Source: Labia minor (Eukaryota > Arthropoda > Insecta > Dermaptera > Spongiphoridae). Taken from it: a stretch of 64,000 nucleotides of DNA. The notes under the pieces are model-generated. The model was not told the origin of the DNA. It worked only from the letters and a program-made list of their open reading frames with translations, and searched no databases. This document shows positions 44,788 through 55,659 of this stretch, one piece after another. The position numbers and the translations under genes are program-made. Position 1 is the first letter of the stretch. Every line of letters begins with the position of its first letter. Location: assembly GCA_963082975.1 (NCBI GenBank), contig OY720346.1, positions 70,237,267-70,301,266 on the forward strand, written 5' to 3'.

Positions 44788-45318
44788 GGGTAATTGTTTA
44801 GTCTAACCGACGTATCATGGATTTGGATAAAACTTTACCATTGGATTCCTTTTTGATTCAAAATAAACTTTCCTTAAGCAGTATGTGGCGGTCGCTTCTA
44901 GTTTACGAGATAAAAATTATTAAAGTATGCATATAAATCCATTGATATTCTATTTAGCTACCATGTTTTATTATTTGACCACAGGAGGGCTCCACTAATA
45001 TTCGGTTTTTATAAGTTCGGTTTGGATATAAAAAGATTAAAAAATGAATTCATTAAATAATTTTCTTATATCGAAACCGAACTTAGAAAAACCGAAAATT
45101 AGTGAATAAGTTAATAATTGGTGAATTAGCCAATAAAATATTATTAAATGGCTCTCATTCATAATTAGTTTATATGAATACTTTAATAATGTTTATCTCA
45201 TAAACTAGAAGCGGCCGCCACATACTTCTCAAGGAAAGTTGGGTTGGAATCAAAAATGGAATCTACTGGTAAAGTTTTATCAAAATCCATCATATATCAG
45301 TTAGACTAAATAATTACC
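44788..45318. mobile_element. Foldback element with about 150-bp inverted arms, copy 1
   Basis: GGGTAATTGTTTAGTCTAAC at the left is mirrored by GTTAGACTAAATAATTACC at the right. Pairing continues through ACTTTACCATTGGATTCC, CTTCTAGTTTACGAGATAAA and beyond. Inner inverted words ATTCGGTTTTTATAAGTTCGG and CCGAACTTAGAAAAACCGAA extend the fold. No coding capacity. A second copy is at 53076-53625. Confidence 0.85.
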
Positions 45319-45349
45319 AAATATGGATAATTTCAAATATTTATTTTTA

Positions 45350-46413
45350 CTATCTCCTAAGACAGAGGTTCTTAAACTGTGGTCCGCGGACCCCTGGGGG
45401 TCCGCGAAGACTTTACTGGGGGTCCGCAAAGCCATCGTACAGGTGCACGAGAAAATAATAATAATAAAACTTTATTTAATATAAAAGGAGGTATGGCATG
45501 GCTTTGTGAGGAAACAGAGATCAAATACCCAAATTCAACGAAATGTGCAAGAAAACTATTGCTACCGTTTCCATCTTCATATTTAGCTGAATTTTCTTTC
45601 TTCAATATTATAATTTCTAATAAAATGTGTTCTACAATATGCAAAAAAATCGTTATTCACCAATCCCTCTTAGGAATATTCAACATATATCCTTGTTCTT
45701 ATGAGATCGTAAGCCAGAAATTATAACTAATAAAATGACGTAAAGTACCTAAAGTTAGGATGGGGTCCGTCAAAAAAAATTTCTCCAAGTGGGGGTCCGC
45801 GGAGTACATAAGTTTAAGAACCTCTGTCCTAAGAGATAGTATTGCGATCACGAAAATTTTCGATGTTGAGATTTTGATGTTTTTATACGTTTTGAAGGTT
45901 CCTGAATCATTTTCACTAAGGTTGAGAAAAATGTCTGTCTGTGTGTGTGTGTGTGTGTATGTATGTAGACAAGATTACGCAAAAACGGTTTGAGCTAGAA
46001 TGATGAAATTTGGTACATGGACATTATTCAAAATTCATAGTTTTCTATCAACTTTTGAGAAATGTAGCTCAACCGGAAGAGGGTCATTGCCTACAATGTT
46101 TTGATTTTTTTTCCTCTAAAGTGACCGTAAAAATAAAGATATATGTTTGATAATTTTTCACATGATTAATAATTGTATAAAACTGCTATATATAGAATTT
46201 CAGCTTGATTGAATCGCTGAAAGTACCAGAATTAATTTTTTAACACTGCAAATCTCACGCGCCAACACGTTCCATAGTGCCATCAATAAAAAGCCAAACA
46301 TGCGCTGCTTTGATATTTATTATTTATTAATTAATTAAATTTAATTTAAATATAATATATTATATTATTTAATCCAATTCAAATTGCGAGATAGTCGAGT
46401 GGAGACACTCCAG
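45350..46413 (+). mobile_element. HINE-1 repeat split by a hAT MITE
   Basis: The 5' terminus (ACTATCTC) is cut at 45362 by a 464-bp hAT MITE. The element resumes at 45835 with GATAGTATTGCGATCACGAA, has a (GT)n tract at 45941-45958 and ends with GCGAGATAGT and the hairpin GAGTGGAGACACTC. The insertion is younger than the HINE copy. Confidence 0.7.
45363..45826. mobile_element. hAT MITE with perfect 8-bp target duplication
   Basis: The ends are CAGAGGTTCTTAAACTG and TTAAGAACCTCTG. TCCTAAGA flanks both sides (45355-45362, 45827-45834). The interior reads in one frame as a relic of a hAT transposase C-terminus (LLLPFPSSYLAEFSF), and the right half matches the 3' end of the intact hAT element at 2545-2793. 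A non-autonomous derivative of a related hAT. Confidence 0.92.
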
Positions 46414-46439
46414 CTTATTTTAATTTTAAATTATATTCA

Positions 46440-46660
46440 ATAGGGTTATAAAATCGAGAAAGGCAAGGCACGTGGCTAGAATGGGAGAGGAAAAAGATAT
46501 TCGTGGTGAAACCGATTGGAAGACCAAGGACGCGGTGCGTGGATAATGCAGGAAGGGACGTTTAGGAGATTGGAGAGGGTAGAAGTTGGCTCAGGATATG
46601 TATACTTGGAGAAATCTGGTTGTTGCGGTCAAGAATCTTCGAGATATATTCAATTTAATA
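46440..46660 (+). mobile_element. LINE 3' fragment
   Basis: AAGGCAAGGCACGTGGCTAG, then AAGACCAAGGACGCGGTGCG, then TGTTGCGGTCAAGAATCTTC correspond to the GRPRTRWVDN...AAAKNFR end of the LINE copies, with frameshifts. Confidence 0.6.
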
Positions 46661-48413
46661 TTTTTAAATACAACAATAAAATTAAAATTACAAAGTTCAT
46701 TATTATTATTATTATTTTCGCATCTCATTAGATTTTAGGGAAAGTTCCAAGCTTAATAATATTTTAATAATATTTAAGAAAAAGAAACAATTCGCTCGTT
46801 TATAGCAACTACTGTATTACTGTACTGTACTGTACTGTAACTACGAACCCCCCCCAAAAAAAAAAAAATTAAAATTTTTTTCCCACTTGGCTCTTAAACA
46901 TTTTCGATTTTTCAATATGGCTCTAAGTATCACCAAGTGCGGCCACCTCTGGTTTATAGGCTGGAGGAAAAGGAGGGAGATTTAAATTATAGAGGGTAAA
47001 ATTAGTCTTTATTTTCAAAAATTTTCCATAATCCAAGAACAGGTGACATTTATAATTTATATTAAAAATTGTTTTGAAAAATAAAAATTTCATTTGTTTA
47101 CAGTCATGAATTTTTATGAAAATGTTAAAATTACTATTTAATAGTAGGATTGATTAACCATTTCCAAATTTCGATATTAAAATTTTGCTATAGTTTTCTA
47201 AATGAATTTGTCATTGTATTTATTAAAACTTGTGGTTAATAAAGAATTTGTCATTCTCATACAAAATTAAATATTTAAATAATTTTTTTAGCATTTTTCT
47301 AGAATCAATTTAATATAAATGAATTGAATTAAACAGGAAGAAAATATATATATCAATTTAATTAAAAATACCACATATTTAAATTATTATTTCTATAACA
47401 CAAAGGTTCTATCATCTGATTCAGTATGAAAATTATATGAAATATGCTTTCATTAGAAATTATTTACATAATCTTTTGTTAACTTGAATCAGAATAAATA
47501 ACCATTTTTTCTTTTCAATGAATGAAATTCATTTAATGGTTATTATATTTATTATTTTATAAAATAATAACTTTAACTATAATACATTCGTATATATATC
47601 AAGTATGTTGATATCACCAAGAAAAAATTCACTTTTAAGTTATTCAATATATTTTCTTGTATGAATGTGGTTAATGATAAAAAAATAAATTAAATAAAAA
47701 CATTTTCTCATTTCATTTCAAAATAAATTATAAATAATATTCTAGTCATATTTTCCCCATTAATAAAGATTTAAAAAGTTTATTTTCTTTAATTATTTAT
47801 TTATTTAATATTTGTCCATTAATTAAAAATCTGTTTCAGCCAAAGCTATAAAAAAAATACTTCAAATATTTGCTTTCTTTTTTTATAGGCAGGTACCTTT
47901 CCATAAAGAAAAGATAAAAAATAAATTAAATTTTACATAATTTATTCATTTTTTTTTATTGCAAAAATTATCCATAATTATTATTTAGTTCTTTTTTTCT
48001 TCAGTATATTCATATTATTAAATAACACCCTTATTATACTATGATATATATATATATATATCTTTTAGGAGGTTTTCCTAAAAACTTTTACTATATATTT
48101 ACTACCAATTATACCTGAATAGAATTCTTCAATCTTTAAAAATTGGAAAATTGATTCTGAAAAATATATATAAATAGCAAAGAAATTTTTTAGATCTATT
48201 TTAATTTATTTATTCTTAACTTTAGTATGCATATGTATTGAAACTATACTCTCTACAATTGACTCTACTTTATAAACATTTTGTTAGTTGTTTAGTTAAA
48301 TATTTATATCATAACACACATCATTAAAATCTACTTTAAATTTAGAAATAACTACAATTTTACTCACCCCCCTCCCCCTCTCCCCATAGAGGTATCTTTA
48401 TATAGTATAAGTA
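46661..48413. other. AT desert with one hAT-type end
   Basis: 46865-46955 resembles the hAT piece at 37540-37600 (CAATATGGCTCTAAGTATCA, then CCACCTCTGG). A C-run/A-run lies at 46847-46868 and a pyrimidine-rich tract at 48365-48387. No genes were recognised. Confidence 0.4.
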
Positions 48414-49599
48414 ATGGGTCGTTCGGAAAGTAATTTCGTTTTTTTAAGGAAAAATTAAAGACTATTTTTTTCATATTTAAAATAAATTTTATTCAATTAT
48501 GTATTGACCATTTCGTTCCACTATCTGTTGCCATCTTCTGGTAATTTTAAAATTTTTACGATCATAAAAGTCCTTCTCAAAAAACTGAAGCAAATGATTT
48601 TTAACGCCCTCATTTGAATCGAAGTTTACACCATTTAAAGAATTTTATAATGACCAAAACAAATGATAATCTGATTGTGCCAGATCGGGAGGATATGATG
48701 GATGTGGTAGCACATCCCATCTAAGCTGTAACAGTTTCTGACGAGTGACCAAACTTATATGGGGTCTGGCATTGTCGAGATGGAATACGACACCTTTTTT
48801 TCCCAATTCTGGCCGCTTCTGCTTGATGACTGCATCTAATTCATCCAGCTAACGACAGTACACATTCGAATTAATCATATGGTTGCTTGGTAGAACCTCG
48901 AAAAATACGACACCCTTCCAAGCCCACCATTAAGCAAGCATAACTTTCTTTTGATGAATATCTGCCTTTGATCTTGATTGAGCAAGTTCATCTTGTCTGG
49001 ATTTTTATGCTTAACATTGTTATAAACTATCTATTTCTCATCCCCAGTAATGATGCGTCGAATGAAGTCATTTGCGTTTAACTGGTGTAGAACCCAAATA
49101 TCGAACTTTGTAACAAATCCAAGACGTTTCAAATAATCTTGAATGTCCGAAATCGATAAATTTAACTTATCAGGAATTTCTCTTGTTGATATACGACGAT
49201 TTGCTTTCACCAATACCTTTATCTTATCGTCATCAGCTTCAATTGGCCGAGCTGAACGTAGTGAATCTTTCAGGTCGAAATTACCAGAATGAAATTTCGA
49301 AAAACATTCTGATAGTGGCGTTCACTCAAAATATCATGTATGAAAACGGCACATAATTCTTTTCTCACTTTTACTGCATTTTTACCCTTACGGTAATAAA
49401 AAAGCAAAATATGACGGAAATACTTACTTGCCAAAAAAAAAAAAAAATACTCATAATACAATAAGATAGTAAATGATGTTTGAAATGTCAATTATCAAAA
49501 TGTAAAATAATTTTACGGTTAAGCGTAAGGTTGGATATCGGGAAATGCAACTAAAGACATCTCTCTGATAAAAACGAATTTACTTTCCGAAAGCCCAAT
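48414..49599 (-). mobile_element. mariner element, near full length, dead
   Basis: A 1186-bp element flanked by TA. The ends read ATGGGTCGTTCGGAAAGTAA and, inverted, ATTGGGCTTTCGGAAAGTAA. On the minus strand the transposase can be followed from FRNFHSGNFDLKDSLRSARP through VKANRRISTREIPDKLNLSI and RRIITGDEK (first catalytic Asp in TGDEK). It continues to VVFHLDNARPHISLV (second Asp) and PDLAQSDYHLFWSL, where the third acid position is the Asp of SDY as in DD34D mariners. It ends with FYDRKNFKITRRWQQIVERN. Several stops and frameshifts interrupt it. Length is close to the usual about 1.25 kb. Confidence 0.88.
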
Positions 49600-49896
49600 T
49601 AGATATGTATAGCCCAATTTACACGGGCTTAGTACTTGCCATTAGTTTAAGGGTGGGCAAATACTTTTAAGTGCGGGCCTTTGGAACGTTCACCGTCCCG
49701 TTGAAAAAGTTGGCTCTTATTTTGATTTTTCGTAAGAAAAAAAACAAGATAAATATGGTCCTTCGGCCCGGAAGAGATTTTGAAAATTTCATTTTGGCCC
49801 GTGCTTAAAATTATTTGCCCACCCCTGAACTAATGGCAAGTACTAAGCCCGTGTAAATTGGGCTATACATATCTAATTGGGCTTTCGGAAAGTAAA
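49571..49896. repeat. Long palindrome joining a mariner end to hAT-like ends
   Basis: The left arm 49571-49679 (starting at the mariner terminus CTTTCCGAAAGCCCAATTAG) is mirrored at 49797-49896. The outer about 65 bp per arm look identical. Inner arm parts are hAT-like (GGGTGGGCAAATA / TTATTTGCCCACCCCTG). The spacer of about 117 bp is not repeated. The right arm ends in a second, inverted copy of the mariner tip. Confidence 0.88.
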
Positions 49897-50348
49897 AATT
49901 CTAAATTTATCTATTTTATTATCTGTTTTTCTGAAATTTTACATTAAATCACAATATAAATTTTCTTGTGCCTTAGATCCATTGAAAGAAAAGGCGCTAA
50001 ACCCCAAATACTTGGCCTAAAATGTTAAACTAATAAATTAAGGAATTTAAAAAAATAATCGAAATCCTTTAGAAAGTTTATTAAGAATGAAAAAATTATT
50101 AAATAAAGATGATTTGTTGCTAGTAAAATGAATACACTGTTCAATTTTTTTACCCTAAATAACTTAATATTTTAAAATTAATTAATCACTATAAGTTTAT
50201 TTGGCTTAATTTATAAATTATAAAATTATTATTTATTTATTAAGTATATATCTAAATCTCGCAAGTGAAAATAGTTTTAATTGAATTTATTAATTCAAAA
50301 TATGAAATTAATTTATAATATTATTATTATTAAATATAAATGTTTATA

Positions 50349-50385
<37 letters not shown>

Positions 50386-50464
50386 AAAATATTAAGTTTA
50401 ATTTTATTTATTTAAAACATTAAAGATATAAATCAAGTGGTTTTCTTTGTATTTACCTACATTT
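49897..50464. other. AT-rich spacer
   Basis: An (AT)n run lies at 50355-50380. Nothing else was recognised. Confidence 0.4.
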
Positions 50465-50472
50465 CTCTAAAC

Positions 50473-50882
50473 CAGGGGTGACCAACCCGCGGCCCGCGGG
50501 CCGCATGTGGCCCGCCGTAAACATTTTTGCGGCCCGCGAGATTCATCACACTTTTATATTCTGCGCCCTCATGAAACAAATATCGCACTAGTGAAATAAA
50601 TATGATTTCATTTTTTTTATTTCGTTGTTTCTTTTTTTATTTTTAGTATTATATATTTTTTACAATGTGCATTCACTATCATTATTGTTATATGTTATAT
50701 TGTTTATATGTAAAAATAATAGTAAATATAATAAAAATTCATTATTTTTCAATTTGTCACACCAAACAATATCCATAATGGGTCTAAATCTAATATGGGT
50801 ATGTAGAATTTTATATGCGGCCCGCGAAGTTATGATGCATTTCCAAAGTGGCCCGCAAGATCATTTGGGTTGGCCACCTCTG
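50473..50882. mobile_element. hAT MITE (GCGGCCCGC-type) with perfect 8-bp target duplication
   Basis: The ends are CAGGGGTGACCAACCCGCGG and GGTTGGCCACCTCTG. CTCTAAAC flanks both sides (50465-50472, 50883-50890). Length is 410 bp. Subterminal GCGGCCCGC words occur at both ends. The internal AT-rich open stretch is not a gene. Confidence 0.9.
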
Positions 50883-51056
50883 CTCTAAACCATTCTTAAA
50901 ATTATAATAAGAAGATATTAGAAATGTGAATATTGTATTCCCTTATAACCTAACATCACTTTGAAGGAGGTCTTGAGAGGAGAGACCCCTCATCAGGTGT
51001 GAAGAGCGCCGAAGGCGGTCCGATCAACTAGTAAAGTAATAAAATAGTAAAAGTAA

Positions 51057-51322
51057 AGTGTTTCCATTCGACTATCTCGCAATTTGAATTGGATTAAATA
51101 ACATAATATATTATATTTAAATTAATTTTAATTAATTATAAATTACAAATTAAAATTAATAAATAAGATTTATTAAACCAGCGCATGGTTGGCTCTTTGT
51201 TGATAGCACCACGTCACGTGCAGGCGCGTGATTGTCAGTCAACGTGTTAAAAAATCAATTCCGGTACTTTCAGCGATTCAATCAAGCTGAAATTCTATAT
51301 ATATCAGCTTTATACAATTTTC
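51057..51322 (-). mobile_element. HINE-1 repeat, 3' half
   Basis: TTTCCATTCGACTATCTCGC, AGCACCACGTCACGTGCAGG and AATCAAGCTGAAATTCTATA are family words. It breaks off at TTTATACAATTTT and is followed at once by the next copy. Confidence 0.6.
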
Positions 51323-51332
51323 AAGGAAAATA

Positions 51333-51934
51333 AGCTTGAGTGTCTTCACTCGACTATTTCGCAAATTTGAATTGGATTATTTAACATATATTATATTTAA
51401 ATTAAATTTAGTTAATTATAAATTAAAATTAATAAATAATATTTACTAAATCAGCGCATGTTTGGCTCTTTGTTGATGGCACCACGTCACGTCCTAGCGC
51501 GTGATTTGCAGTGTTAAAAAATTAATTCTGGCACTTTCAGCGATTCAATCAAGCTGAAATTCTATATTTAGCAGTTTTATACATTTTTTAATCATGTGAA
51601 AAACAATCAAACATATATCTTTATTTTTACAGTCACTTTAGAGGGAAAAAAATCCAAACGTTGTAGGTAATGACCCTCTTCCGGTTGAGCTACATTTCTC
51701 AAAAGTTGATAGAAAACTACGAATTTTGAATAATTCCCGTATAACAAAATTCATGATTCTAGCTCTAACCGTTTTTGCGTAATCTTGTCTACATACACAC
51801 ACACACAGACACATACACATACATTTTTCTTAACCTTAGTGATAATGATTCAGGGACCTTCAAAACGTATAAAAACATCAAAATTTCGACATCGAAAATT
51901 TTCATGATCGCAATACTATCTCTGGCGAGATAGT
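51333..51934 (-). mobile_element. HINE-1 repeat, best-preserved copy
   Basis: Runs from the hairpin end (GAGTGTCTTCACTCGACTAT) through GCACCACGTCACGTCCTAGC, ACTTCCGG-type words (CTTCCGGTTGAGCTACATTT) and (CA)n at 51797-51808. The 5' end reads GATCGCAATACTATCTCTGGCGAGATAGT, where the terminus itself folds back (TACTATCTC/GAGATAGTA). Confidence 0.7.
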
Positions 51935-52089
51935 AAAAATCAGTAGATCGATGTTTGTACATATTTCAAATGCAAGGAGATTTTAAAGATTTTAGGTGTT
52001 GATTTATGACTTCTATCGAGTTTGATGAAAGGGGTAAAACTTATTTCATCTTTTTGCACACAAAATCACTTCCTCGAAAATAATTAACC

Positions 52090-52930
52090 TTGAAGAGTCC
52101 TAGGAAAAAGAACATTGAAGGAAATTCCTCAGTGAGTGGCTGATAGTATTGGCGATTGAGGAAAAGCTGGTTGCGGTCGGTGATGCTGGATTGGCTGGCT
52201 TCAAGCACCTCATGAGATCAGCTTCGTGAAACTCAAATTAATCAGCGCCCTTCTCACTCTCCAAGCAACTCATTTAGGTTTTGAAAAATAGCCGCTGCAG
52301 GAGATTTGTTGGCTGCGATGCGCTATTTGACAAGTTTTTTCGCGGCGTACTACGTCGATGGAGTTGAATGCACCTGCAGGACCTGCGGAACCTGAGGGGT
52401 CCCAAGCGGGGAACGGGTGGAGTGGGATGGTGGCGGGTTGGGAAGGGGAGGGGGTGAGTGAGAGACGGAGGGGAAGCTGACATTGAGATGCCAAAAAGCA
52501 AAGGGGTCGGCGGGGGAGGGGAGGGGGCCAGACGGTGTCTGGGGTCTGGCCCCCATCGCGATGACTCAGGCCCTGCGCGGATTCACCTCCCAATTCAATT
52601 TGTTTACTCGCCTGCCAAGACAATTCTAAAGGCTGGATCTCTTGCAAACTTATCGCCCCCTCCCCCCCTCCCTCTCCTCCCCCATTCCTACCTCCCATAC
52701 TCCTCGCACCGCTTCGTCTCGTTCCTGTCCCCCCGGGGCCCCTCGCCAACCATTCTGCTATTCAATCGAAATTAAAAGAGTTGAGGAATCAAGTCACCTC
52801 CCTTTCTTTTTTTGCATTCCTCTCAGCTCAACTCACACTTTACCACCAAACTTTGCAATCTATCCTCCTTCTCCTTATTTTTTTTTTTTTATATTTTCAA
52901 TCTCAACCACAATCAACGATTTAATATAAA
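52090..52930. promoter_or_regulatory. GC-rich unique island with G-rich and C-rich tracts
   Basis: The most GC-rich block in the window. 52383-52530 has many GGGG tracts on the plus strand. 52650-52740 has the complementary C-rich composition, so both G-quadruplex and long-range pairing are conceivable. Frames up to 159 codons exist on the minus strand but are proline/glycine/serine low complexity produced by composition, without domain or splice support. Flanking words such as GCTGGATTGGCTGGCTTCAAG look unique. Candidate CpG-island-like regulatory element or promoter. Confidence 0.4.
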
Positions 52931-53020
52931 AAGGAAATGATTTTTCATCCAATTTCAAACAGAACGAATCGAATCCTAATTAAACAAAATTTCAATATTT
53001 TCTTCGAAATTTTAAATAGG

Positions 53021-53075
53021 TGTGTGTGTGTGTGTATGTGTAATCGATAAAAAGATTTCAGATTAAAAGATATTT
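53021..53075. repeat. (GT)n microsatellite and short AT spacer
   Basis: GTGTGTGTGTGTGTATGTG at about 53022-53040. Confidence 0.8.
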
Positions 53076-53625
53076 GGGTAATTATACAAACTGGTCATCT
53101 TGTCATGGATTTGAATCAAAGTTTACCAGTGGGTTCCTTTTTTAATTACAAATAAACTTTTCTTATACAATTTTTGCGGGTCGCCTCTTGTTTATGAGAT
53201 AAAAATTATTATAGTTTGACAGATTAACTGGTCGTATGAACGTCGAAATGTGCAATGATTAAGTAATGTTTTATTGACCAATTCACTAATTAATCACTTA
53301 TTCATTAATTTTCGGGTTTTTTTTTTAGGTTCAGTTTGCGTACAGGAAAATGATTTAATTAATTATTTTTTTAATTATTTTTATAACCAAACCGAACTAA
53401 AAAAATGCCGAAAATTAGTGAAGCCCTCTTGTGGCGAAATCAATAAACTATTATAAATATTATAGCTAGAATGAATTTATATGAAAATTTTAATAATTTT
53501 TATCTCGTAAACTAGAAGTGACCCGCAAAAATTTGATAAGAAAAGTTTATTTGGAATTAAAGAAGGAACTCACTGGTAAAGTTTTATCCAAATCCATGAC
53601 CGGATGACCAGTTTATATAATTACC
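53076..53625. mobile_element. Foldback element, copy 2
   Basis: GGGTAATTATACAAACTGGTCATC at the left end is mirrored by GACCAGTTTATATAATTACC at the right. It shares GAGATAAAAATTATTATAGT, TTATCTCGTAAACTAGAAGT and GGTAAAGTTTTATCCAAATC with copy 1 at 44788-45318. In both copies the centre carries an inverted GAGGGCT/AGCCCTC next to CCACA/TGTGG. Confidence 0.8.
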
Positions 53626-54065
53626 GATATTGGTTTTCTTCTCATGTATATTTTTATACAAGCATGCATCTAAGAATAGAAATTATAAAAATATATTACC
53701 TGCTTACTTAGTAAATTGATCACCAAAATTAAAAATTCAAAAAAAAAATTAAAACATTAGATGTAAATATTCAATTAAATTTTTATTATAAAAAGATTTT
53801 TTTTTAATTATTTAAAATATTTTAAAAAATAACCAAATATTAAAAGTATATTATTTCTTTCAATTATTTTGGAATTAATATAAAAGCATTCTTCTTTCAA
53901 TTAAATAAAAAATCAATAATTAGAATATATATATATATATATATATAATTTAGTACAAATTTATTATATATTAATTCTACATATTCACTCTGATTTAAAA
54001 AATAAAAGTGCGATAATCACAAAAATACATTTTTAATTTAAAAAAAATAACTATTTACTTTACAC
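53626..54065. other. AT-rich spacer
   Basis: An (AT)n run lies at 53926-53945. Nothing else was recognised. Confidence 0.4.
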
Positions 54066-54530
54066 CAGAGGTTCTTAAACTGTGGTCCGCGGACCCCTGG
54101 GGGTCCGCGAAGCCTTTACTGGGGGTCCGCAAAGCCATCGTACAGGTGCACGAGAAAATGATGAGTCGGTTAAAACTTTATTTAATATAAAAGAAGCGAT
54201 GGCATGGCTTTGTGAGGAAACAGAGATCAAATACCCAAATTCAACGAAATGTGCAAGAAAACTATTGCTACCGTTTCCATCTTCATATTTAGCAGAATTT
54301 TCTTTCTTCAATATTATAATTTCTAATAAAATGTGTTCTACAATATGCAAAAAAATCGTTATTCACGAATCACTGTTAGAAATATTCATCATATATCCTT
54401 GTTCTTATGAGTTCGTAAGCCAGAAATTAACTAATAAAATGACGTAAAGTACCTAAAGTTGGAATGGGGTCCGTCAAAAAAAATTTTTTCAAGTGGGGGT
54501 CCGCAGAGTACATAAGATTAAGAACCTCTG
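54066..54530. mobile_element. hAT MITE, second copy, perfect 8-bp target duplication
   Basis: The ends are CAGAGGTTCTTAAACTG and TTAAGAACCTCTG, with CTTTACAC on both sides (54058-54065, 54531-54538). Very similar to 45363-45826 over its full length, including the transposase relic. Confidence 0.93.
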
Positions 54531-55238
54531 CTTTACACTATTCGATAATTTAAGAAAAAATGAAAAACTATTTTTGTATATCTTTCTAAATTTTTTCTAA
54601 TTCAACCAAACATTAAATTCATTTTTCCTTATGAAAATTCATAACAAAATATTAATTTATATAATAAAATATTTGGAATATAATATTCAAATTGGGAAAA
54701 TATTAAAATATGAAATGGTAAAAAATTGATTAATTTATAAATTCAAAATAAAATAAATAAATTGAATTTTTCTTTAATTTTAATTTAGTTCCCATGATAT
54801 AAATTTGTAACATATTTTTATTTTAATTATAGTTTTTTATTAAAATTAAAGGAATTGAGATCAATCAAAATTTTATACTTGTTATAAGCTGACAATTTCT
54901 ATTCATTTCAAATTTTCTATTTTACATTTTCATTCTGTTTGAAAGAATATTATTTTCCAAAATTTTATTAAATATTTAGTACATAATTAATTATTATAAA
55001 ATTCAACCTCTTTAATAAATAATTTATTACTCCTATAATGTATCTAATACATTATGATAATTGATTTATTTAATTTAATTCAATCAATATACAATTTAGA
55101 TCTTATTATTTTTATTATTTATTTATTCAATGTTTGAATTTAATCTTTTATTAATTAAAATTATTATGGATTATAAAAATAAATAAATCAATTTATGGTA
55201 GGTGGCTGGCGAGATATATTTAATGGTCAAAGTATATA
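54531..55238. other. AT desert
   Basis: Nothing recognised apart from a HINE-1-like GGCTGGCGAGATA word at 55205. Confidence 0.4.
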
Positions 55239-55657
55239 CGAGGGTGGGGTGAAAAGTTTCCGGCCTGACCAAGAAAACGATGTTTTTAAATTTTTTTTTT
55301 TTGCTTTATTTTTCAACATTCACGATAGCTGAGACCTGTACGATGTCAGCTGAACGTGTGCGAAATATTTTGCACAACCATTTGAACATGAAAAAGCTGT
55401 GTGCAACGTGGGTGCCGCGTTTGCTAACGTTAGACCAAAAACTGCTTCGAAAAACCATTTCTACCGACAATTTGGTGCTGTAGGCGTAATCCAAACGAAT
55501 TTTTGCGTCGATTCATAACTGTTGATGAGACTTAAATTAAATTAAATTAAATTAATTTTCTAATTAATTAGAACACCGTTATGAGAAATGTATCAGTGTA
55601 AAGCATAAAAAAAATTTAAAAACTTGGTCAGGTCGGAAATTTTTCACCCCACCTTCG
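55239..55657 (+). mobile_element. mariner element, internally deleted
   Basis: A 419-bp element flanked by TA, with inverted ends GAGGGTGGGGTGAAAAGTTT and (inverted) GAAGGTGGGGTGAAAAATTT. The frame keeps the segment between the helix-turn-helix region and the first catalytic Asp: SAERVRNILHNHLNMKKLCA, WVPRLLTLDQK, then after a stop FLRRFITVDET. The rest of the transposase is deleted, and a TTAAA tract occupies 55532-55555. Confidence 0.85.
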
Positions 55658-55659
55658 TA

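Noticed and set aside
45379-45726. Open frames on both strands in the hAT MITE (also 54082-54447)
   Set aside because: They are inside MITEs with exact ends. Only a short decayed hAT C-terminus is recognisable, and the frame starts in the terminal repeat.
52270-52749. 159-codon minus-strand frame and overlapping plus-strand frames
   Set aside because: The frames lie in a G/C-biased block that lacks stop-rich A/T, and the translations are Pro/Gly/Ser low complexity without domains, start context or splice signals. Composition alone explains them.
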